Assembly (NCBI GenBank): GCA_003991915.1
Contig: RQTK01000881.1
Location: 45,406 to 109,405 of the forward strand
From: Elysia chlorotica
Lineage: Eukaryota > Mollusca > Gastropoda > Plakobranchidae
Direction: 5' to 3'
Length of the DNA stretch: 64,000 nt
The first letter of the stretch is position 1. Each line of letters opens with the position of its first letter. The position numbers and the translations under genes are program-made. The notes below the pieces were generated by a model that saw only the letters and a list, made by a program, of their open reading frames with translations, made no database searches and was not told the DNA's origin. Below, one piece after another: positions 50,594-64,000 of the stretch.

Positions 50594-53500
50594 GTAAATA
50601 ATTTTTTAGAAAGGTATACAGTGTCACAGTCACGTGCAAAAATACAAGTGATATATTGTTGTAAATTTGAAAATAAGATCTTCCTAACTAAACTTTCAGT
50701 TTAAAAATGGGCTAATAGGTTTTTGTTTGATCTTCTAAGAAACTTGTATCCCATATAAATCGGAAATAAGGAATTTTTTTTGTTGATTATCTCAAAAGTA
50801 GCGACAATGACTTATGCTAACATAGCACAGTGGCGGCAGGTACATGATTGTATTCTTTTCTTCGCCTTCGACATTATAACAATATCCTAACTTTGAGTTT
50901 GAATGGTTTGGCAGTTAACTATTCAACTGGCACATTATAAGGGCCTGTCATGGATTCACCTTTATTAACGGACCAAACTAAGCGCATGCAGTTCTAAACC
51001 TGTAAAAAATGTTAAGGGGAGCTCTTAACATATTTTTTTTTTTATAGTAAATAATTTCGTTCTAAACGAAAATGAGTAGGAGTAGAATGGAACACAAATG
51101 CGCTAGGTGGGAGCATTTACACTTAAAGCTGTTCACAAATCTATTTTCTTCTTTCAATTAATATTGATTTCACAATGAGCATTCCAGCCTCGGCTAGAAA
51201 GAGTTTGGGATCCACAACCAAGTTGCTTGGAGTTTTTTCCTAGAAATTTAATCCTCTTAATTTTTTAAACTCCCTTACAATCAAAAGGGTTTATTTCCTT
51301 TAGCCCTAGTTTTATTCTTTGGAAACAGCTTATTATGAGCTGTTCTAAATTTTAAATCATTCCTTGCTTAAAAGGAAGCGTATTAAAGGAGCCCAGCATG
51401 CTGCTGCACTTAGTAGATATTGTTTCAAGTCAAAGGTTTCCTGATTTACAAGATTCTCTACTTTGGATGTATTGATGTCACTTTTTTTTTCTTCAACATA
51501 TCTTTTAGAGTTTTACATGTAATTGTAATTGGTGCAAAATATACATTAAGTTGGTTTTCTAATGTGAAGTTTATATTTCTCGAGGCTCAATCAACATGTA
51601 CACAAAAGAGTAGCTCGTAGCCTTTTTCTGTTAAACCATGAATGAGAGGATTCTTTGAGAAGAGCATTTTATCTGCAGGAAAGCGACATAGTAAGACTTA
51701 GAGTAAAGTATGTCTAACATTGTGTCTTACTGAGTTTATATTACTCAACATTTGCACAAGCAGTTGTATTTTCCCCATCTTTTGTTTCTCACAGTATAAA
51801 AACCCAAAAGTATCTTCAAGGTGAAGACAACTTTAAGCAGTTTTCATCAATAAGAAATATGTTTGAAAAGCATGAATGTCCTACTCGTTTGGGACAAATA
51901 TGAAAAAAAGTTACTCCAAGTATAATTCAATGGAACATTACACTTATGAAAACAACAAAAATGAACAAAAGAACTTGGCAAAGATATTCATACCTTTTTA
52001 TTTGCCATATAATTTGTTGATACCAATAGTTGTGAATGTTCAATATTTGCATGAGGTGAGAAAAGAAATGAACAGCTACAGGGTAAAAGCCAAAAACAAC
52101 CAATACCAAAAAGGGGACAATTGCAGGATAAAGTTGTATTTTTTATCATGCCTTGAGTTATTTTAAAATATAATTTTCTTTTCGCTCTTGAAAAATGTTT
52201 ATCAAGGATGATTCAAAGATTAATTAATGGTAAATTTACTGAAAACTGTTTTGATGAGAGGAAAAAAAAAAGCCATTTGATACTTGCGTTTATATATAGC
52301 ATGATGAGAACAAACTGATTAATTTTTATAATAACACCCTTGCTAGGATAAAATAGCTCTTGTTATTGCAAGCTAAATAGATCATGAAAAGAAAAATAAA
52401 TGCAATACTTACAATGATGAATTTGTAAAAATCAACTTAAGATTCATTTTTGCCCTTTTTCTAAAGGTCTTAAAATTTTGTAAATGTTCATTTCATAAGA
52501 ATCTTTCAAAAAATAAATGTAGTGTTGAAATACGATATTACATGGATCTGCACAGAAAGAGATATTTGTATCCACCTTTTGTCCACTTTTTGTCCACCCC
52601 ATATTTTAGAACTTCCTATGAGCAGAAACCATTTATAATACGTTTTAATGCTGTCTAAATGAGTGCAAATTGCCAAATCATACCTTGCCTCTATTCAACA
52701 ACGGCTAGAAATAACAGATTTGCATTGAGAAAATAAATGGAAAACTATTGTAAAATTAATCTAAAGAGAAATTCATTGCAGATCATTGAATGGGCAGAAT
52801 ATGATTGAAGAAGCCGTTTAGAAACCTGTACAAGAATAACCATTAAAAATTGCTTTTGTTTGTTCACTTGGTTTAAAGAAGCATGTCTCTCAAATTTACA
52901 AGTGGGTTAAAAAGAAAAAAGCTAAACATTGTTAAACACAATAGGAGGCACTCAAACTGAAAACATCTACTTAAAGTAACGAGCGTCTAAAGTTATGGTA
53001 TTGGCTTTATCATTTTTTACACTTATAGCAAAAAAAAAAAAAAAAGATGAATTTGTTATAGCAAAATCTTGAGGAGACATTGACATGCAAAGGGAGAAAT
53101 TTATGCTTTGAGAATTTGTTAGTAAAAATATTAGCCAGGTTAACAGGTACATTAGTATTTATGCGTCACAATTTGTAAACTAAGGAATACAAGGCATTTA
53201 CATTACATCAGCATAGTATTTATAACAATAAAAAAAAAAGAAATTGGTATAAAATATTTCTCTGGGACAGGTGAACACATTTTTTTTTCATTGTTGCCAG
53301 TCATATGTCTGTACACTCAAGTATCCCTCTTTTGATCTCCCCCCTTTTCCAAGTTAAACAAAAAGCCCCACCTAAACTCAGAGGGAAGCCTCCTATAGGA
53401 TCTGATCAAAATAAGGAATTATGGGAAATCAATCAAAGCTAAAAAAGAAAGCAAGACTGATACGGTGTGAGGTAGTTTGTTTTTATGAAAGTTGACATTT

Positions 53501-56500
53501 TACAATAGGACACTCAAGTTTGAGGCTAGTCTCCGATTTGAATAGAAAAAACAAAAACAAACAGAGCCAATACTATTGTGTCTGAAAAGTTTCTTTTTTA
53601 CATCCTATGGAAGAAGGAAATTTATTTGAAAAAAATTTAAATCCAAGACAAACAAAAACTGCATTTTTTAGAAGTTATTGGACTGAGCTCACCATTACAT
53701 GAAATGAAGATTAAAAAAAAAAGGAATGCTTTGGATAAAACATGAACAAGAAGAAGGATTTTTAGAAAAATTAATAAAGTGCTGATCATTCAGTGATGAA
53801 AGGAAATCCATGAATTGAGAGATCAGCTGCATAGCAGGTGTTGACAGTTGCAACCATCTTGCATTTTTGTTTCCTAATTACTGAAGCTTCTAGGAGATTA
53901 GTAAATGGATTAAATTCTAATTGTTACAGGCACTCTAACCTTTGTAAAAAAAAAATTAGCCTATTTGGTGACCAATTATTGCATAGGAAGACATTATGAC
54001 ACAGACAAATCCTGAGCAAAGGGCGAGAATTTTATCCTGTTGGCCAAGTCTTGCCAAAGTGCAATATTTTATAGAAAGTCAAAATTGATAAAGAGCAGAA
54101 AAAGTTATATAGAACATATGAAGTTTTCACTTGCTAAAAATGATGAAGGCATAAAATGCTTTGCTGTACACATTAGTGAAACAATATGAATACACATCTC
54201 TTATCTTACAAAATGTACAATACATCTATGCAAATTTAAAGGAAAAAAAGCGATATAGTTTACTCCATAGAGTTATAGTAGTCTATTAACATTCACATTT
54301 GTGTGATTTAAAATATGATTTCATAACAAAAATTCATACTTAAGCAACAAGGTAACAAACAAATACACAATATCTTAATTTATAGTTATAGCACTAAAGA
54401 ATATTTCATGACACATTAAAACAGACTAATTTTTCAATCCATAAGAAAATTTTGCCCTTCCTAGGAAAACATAACTTCAAAAAGAAAATCGTTGAAAATT
54501 TCATTTCCATTTCTTATGGATTATTTCATTTTTTTTAAAGAGAAATAGAGAAGAAAAAAACAACAAAACAAAAACAGACAAAAAAACACAACAACTAACA
54601 ACCATAAACCCATTGCACATTAATGCAGAGAGTTTTTGTCTTTTTCATTTTGCTAGAAATAAGGAATCTTAATCATTTGCCACTAATCTTTCTTAAGAGT
54701 TATTTAAACTTCAATCATATGAAGCTATTTCTGCTACAACCCGAAGAGGACAACTTGAACATTCTTCCTGGAATATTTAAAGTTTAAGCTAGAACAAAAA
54801 AAGGGAACAAAATTTAACTCAATTGGGTGGTGGCCAACTAAAGCATTTCTTTCATTTGTTGAAAAATAAAAGGGACATTTTGAATCTGCTGACTGCACAG
54901 ACTTAATTCATTCTTCAGAGACAGTAAGAGAAGCGTCTACTCACACAGAGCGTCATTGTGTTGGTATCACACAAAATCATATGGCTAAATATCACATGGA
55001 CTGGATACAAAGTAAAGAATCAATGAAAACACTGAGGGTGAAAGGAAAAGACAAATATAATTATTTTAAAAAACTGACGACTAAAGTTATATGAAACAGA
55101 CTGACAAGGATAATTTTTGTAATCCAGCCTAGATTTTTAAAAGACTAAATGCACCCGTTTAGTATAGACACACTGTTTTAAAGACCAAAAGGCTTATTTA
55201 ATAATTTGAAAATGAGAGCAATATTACAGACTTTTCCCCACATTTGGCAGGGAGGAAAACTTTTTTATTTTAAGGCTAGCCACTGTAGTGCAATTTCTCT
55301 CTTCTATGCCGAATGTGAGATTGAAAATAGCATAAAGGAACATTTAAACACTTTTGAAGACAAGTAAAAAAAACAGCAATGGCATAACTTTTACAAAATA
55401 TTAAATGAGCAGTGCGTGTGTCTTTTACAATATAAAATAAATCAAAGAAAGCCACAAAAGAGATACCTTAGGCTTTCTAAAAAGCTATCAACATTTCCAG
55501 TGCATAATTAGAAAGTACATACAGAGTGGCTAAAGGCATTATACACACTAGTAGTATTAAAAACAGACTGAGAACCAATAAAAAAAAATCATAATAATAA
55601 AAAAGCCTGTCAAACTGGAATTATGGTATGAGAATGGCTCTAGAAAACTTTCCTATGAGCTCAAATTATGTCAACATCAACAGCAACTGAAAAGAACAAG
55701 TCGGGAGGCTTTAACATAAAAAAAAAGCCATGCCAAGAAAAAAGTTGAGTTCAACATGTGTAAGCATTAAGTTACTTCAACAGAAGTAATCGTTACAGTC
55801 ATATCCATAAACTGCGACCCTTTTCTTTTGTTATGCAACCCATCTCAATCCTTTTTTACTTTCACGTTTTTTCCCCATAGGCAAAATCAGCTAAAGCGAT
55901 ACATCTAGCCAAGTAACTTAATAAATTAAGAAAAAAAAAATAACGACAAAGAACTAGAAGCATCAGGATATTAAAAAAATTTGCTACCCAAGTCAGCATG
56001 AAGGGCAGAGGTCTGCAAGCCTGTTCTGCGATACATTGGTTTAAGCAACTACAAAACATTGTGATCACAAACACTGATACTCTAATGGTCATACAAAAAA
56101 TTATGGAACATCTTCAATAGAACATGGAAAATCCACAAGATGTAAAATATTTGCCATATTCAATTTGCTTTAAAAGGAATCATTCTTTTTTGTTAATCCA
56201 GATACACAAATACACATACGGACTATTCCAACAAAACACACATACAAATATAGACTATTCCAATACAAAATATTAGGAACACAAGCGAGAGAATTTCACA
56301 AGGTATAGCCCTCACTACAGTTGAAGACTTCTTCACATTTTTCCACATAATTATTTTCTTTCTTTTAAGGCATACAGCAAAAGCTTACAGCCACTCAGTG
56401 CTTTCTCTGAAAAGATGGATGTAGAAAACGCCAAATAATTTTCTCCCAATGCAAATCTTCAGGTCTCCATAGACCGATCTGGTGGAGCAAGATACATGGG

Positions 56501-58022
56501 CAGTCTGTTTTGGACATGTTCTACCATGAAGCATTTGCCAACATACGAGTATGATCAGCTGAGAACTTTATGCCTTTGCTTTTCAGAGCCAATAAATGCA
56601 TTAGTCACATAAATTCATGGCTTAATCAATATCATTATTCTCTTTTTCATGATACCCCACACTCTCCCTTGCAGTAACATATAAAAACGGCACTGGATGA
56701 TACAGCTACCATGCCTTTTCAAGAGAGCTGAACAAAAAGCACAGGGAATTTATTTATGCTCATATAAAGCTTTGTATTTTGACACAGAGTGGTTTATTTA
56801 ACTTTACAAATTTTTCTCTTTTCCAGGTTTTTATCTTTTTTGCATAGTAACATTGACATTACCAGAGGAAGAATAAAACATAGCTGGAAGCAGTTCTTTT
56901 CTATACATTAAATCAATTTCATAATGAAATTCATAAAACCCACCTATAGCCACAAACATTGTTAAAAAAAACGACAATCCGTATGGTAGACAAAATTGAA
57001 CAAATCTCACAAAATATTGAGAGAATCTACGATCCTTTAGAATCTAAAAACAGAAAAAAACAAAACAACAAAAAAAGAATTAATTTAAGAATTTCAATAG
57101 AAAAAATATCTACCTAGAAGTACTTTTTGAGAACGACTTGACTTTAGTGTCTTTTACCATATTATGGTAACATGATCATGACAGATGAAAAGTTTAAAAA
57201 ATTGATTTGCTATGGGTGTGGTTTGCTGCAACACAACTTGAGACAGATACACAGAGAGCCTATGCTCAGACATGGTCTGCAACTAGAGTCAACCACAACC
57301 TTATCTGAGCAATTATCAGAAACCTTCAACAAACCATAAATCTGCATTTGAGCAAAACACAGCCAAAGATAAAGTGGAGAATTAAGAATTACTCTTGTGT
57401 ATTTTTGATGCATGATCAACATAGTGAGCCATCAGAATGCAAAAACTTGTTTCCACATTTTTGAATCTTACAGGCACAAAAGAATGCTGAAAACAATCGA
57501 CTTTTTATGCACTGAGAGCACAGCCTGATTAGGTTCGAACTATTCTAGTAATATCCCAGAGTGCATAACATATTTATAGGACCTACAATAAAAAGACAAG
57601 AAGGAAAAAAGTCTTCGGACTTTGAGAAAGAGAATAGGAGAGAAAAAGACAGAAAGAAAGAGAGGCGGGAAATAAATTAGACAACAAGTTAACAAACGAG
57701 TTAACAAAGAGTATAAGAAGGGTTTTCTTATAAAAGATTTTGCCTTTCATAGGATGGTTTGGGTCCATCATCTAGACACAACCATCATCTCTTGAGGCAC
57801 CGATAAAACTCCCAAAACTTCAGGTTGAGACGTTTGCTTCTAAAAATAGCTTCCTGACACATTGCATGTGGATAACTGCAGCTTTCTCTTCTTTTTTTTT
57901 AAAAGTGTCTTTGAAAGTTCCAGATAAGAGTTCAAATTGTTTCATATTGTGATACTGGAGTTGAGCAAGCTCTTGTGATTGCGTAACTCAGCACTCATAC
58001 TATCATAGAATCGCTGCAGAAA

Positions 58023-62882
<4,860 letters not shown>

Positions 62883-63173
62883 CTGGTTATAGAGATAGAA
62901 AGAAAAATTGGGTGGGGAAATTATTAACGTGAAATGCAAAGGTAAAACTCGTCGCAGAGAGAAAAGTTATTAGATGAAATGTTGATTATTATATACACGA
63001 TCGATGTCATTAGATATAGTTAGGAATGCTCAGGATTGGTGATATCCTTGTGTGAAATGTATATCAGCGACCATATTTAATTACGGCACACATGTTCACA
63101 TATCACAAAGAAACAGATCAACTTGTTATGCAAAGGGGAAAAAAATTAATATTGATAAAACATAAAACTTATG

Positions 63174-63225
<52 letters not shown>

Positions 63226-63226
63226 N

Positions 63227-63282
<56 letters not shown>

Positions 63283-63295
63283 TAATAATAATAAT
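63174..63295. repeat. (AAT)n microsatellite
   Basis: About 120 bases of AAT units with a single N at 63226. Confidence 0.97.
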
Positions 63296-63778
63296 GAAAT
63301 AAATAATGTTTATAAAGATAAGGATAATTATTAATTTAAAAAATAATGATGATAATAATAATAACACTAATACTTGTCAGTTGCTTTTAAAGAATATGGT
63401 TTAATCAAACGCAGCTGTACCACTCTGGGACAGAATGCCCAACAGTGATAGAAATGTAATTCAATTAATGGAGTAGTTTAATAATATAAAAACAAGAAAG
63501 AAAAAAGGTAAGGGGGGACAGTGTCAAATAGCCTACTCGAGTTCAATTATCTAACTAGAGAACTAGGGGTTAAACATCATTGTGATATCACCATAAACAA
63601 GATTCATCAGACCACGATGGCGTCAAGTGCTGTCCTTTGTCCCTGTACTCAAATTGACTCTTAGATAATTGTGTGCACTCTCGCCCATCCTTACCAGGTA
63701 TTAACTATTATCGATTACAGCTATGAACACTATTTTTAGCCATGTGAACTTGCCTTTTTTTTTCTCTCCAATTTTTTT

Positions 63779-63880
63779 TCAGTTTTGTTTTATTACTTTT
63801 TGTGCCAAATCAGCAAACATTGCTACGCTTTTTCTTCCAATAACTTCTCAGTTTTGTTTTATTACTTTTTGTGCCAAAAT
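63779..63880 (+). repeat. Direct duplication, 70-bp spacing
   Basis: CAGTTTTGTTTTATTACTTT and TTTGTGCCAAA occur at 63779-63809 and again at 63849-63880. Confidence 0.85.
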
Positions 63881-63956
63881 CTTTTAAGAATATATAAATA
63901 TAATTATATATATTTACACCCCCTTAAGCATTTTTTTTTCAAACTTTCAAATGCAC

Positions 63957-64000
63957 CCCCCCCCCCCCCTTTCTTTTTTTCTCTTTTTTTTTTTTTTTTT
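63957..64000. repeat. Poly-C/poly-T low-complexity end
   Basis: A C run followed by CTTT and T-rich sequence up to the window edge. Confidence 0.9.

Larger units (their letters stand above)
46538..58022. other. Intergenic region between converging cdc25 and RNF38/44 3' ends
   Basis: This 11.5-kb stretch holds the 3' UTRs of both genes, of unknown extent. It contains a CT/CTGT microsatellite with a gap (47963-48120), one exon-like segment (50495-50593), and otherwise AT-rich sequence. AATAAA words are common and do not single out a polyadenylation site. No other gene is supported. Confidence 0.55.
62883..64000 (-). other. Intron of RNF38/44 running off the right edge
   Basis: Upstream (minus strand) of the acceptor ending ATAACCAG there is no recognisable exon. 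The stretch holds an (AAT)n array, a short direct duplication (63779-63880) and a terminal C/T-rich run. Confidence 0.55.

Overview
This is nuclear DNA from an animal. The genes are split by many introns with GT/AG borders, the background is AT-rich, and there are long microsatellites, two of them interrupted by assembly gaps, plus several degenerate tRNA-derived SINE copies. The protein families, the intron density and the SINE tail style suggest a lophotrochozoan, most likely a mollusc. That placement is an inference; no species marker is visible.

Four protein-coding genes can be assembled exon by exon with matching splice phases. (1) 2703-4447, minus: the 5' three coding exons of a probable transcription factor, perhaps KLF5-like. 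Its DNA-binding part would lie beyond the left end. (2) 14160-23055, minus: a complete ten-coding-exon gene for SLBP, the histone mRNA stem-loop-binding protein (405 aa), with an unusual RNA-binding core. (3) 28092-46537, plus: a complete seventeen-coding-exon gene for a Cdc25 dual-specificity phosphatase (675 aa). (4) 58023-62882, minus: the 3' seven exons of an RNF38/RNF44-type RING-H2 ubiquitin ligase, whose 5' end lies beyond the right edge.

Layout: 1-2702 is intron of gene 1 and holds a SINE copy. 4448-14159 separates gene 1 from the 3' end of SLBP and holds a long (CTA)n array, SINE copies, a group of CRE-like sites and a duplicated octamer element. SLBP and cdc25 stand head to head, with about 5 kb between start codons and about 2.7 kb between putative promoters. 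The SLBP side carries an E2F-type site with Myb-like sites; the cdc25 side carries a palindromic double CCAAT box and a CHR-like hexamer. Introns 2 and 3 of cdc25 are large and hold a GC-rich island and a 733-bp tandem duplication. 46538-58022 separates the converging 3' ends of cdc25 and RNF38/44 and holds one isolated exon-like open segment. 62883-64000 is intron of gene 4 with an (AAT)n array.

The two central genes belong to one cell-cycle programme. SLBP is needed for histone mRNA processing in S phase. Cdc25 activates CDKs at G1/S and G2/M, and in vertebrates SLBP destruction depends on CDK activity. No new multi-gene system was found. The best leads are the altered SLBP RNA-binding motif, the divergent SLBP/cdc25 pair with phase-specific promoter motifs, a SINE family defined from four copies, and recent tandem duplications in cdc25 introns.
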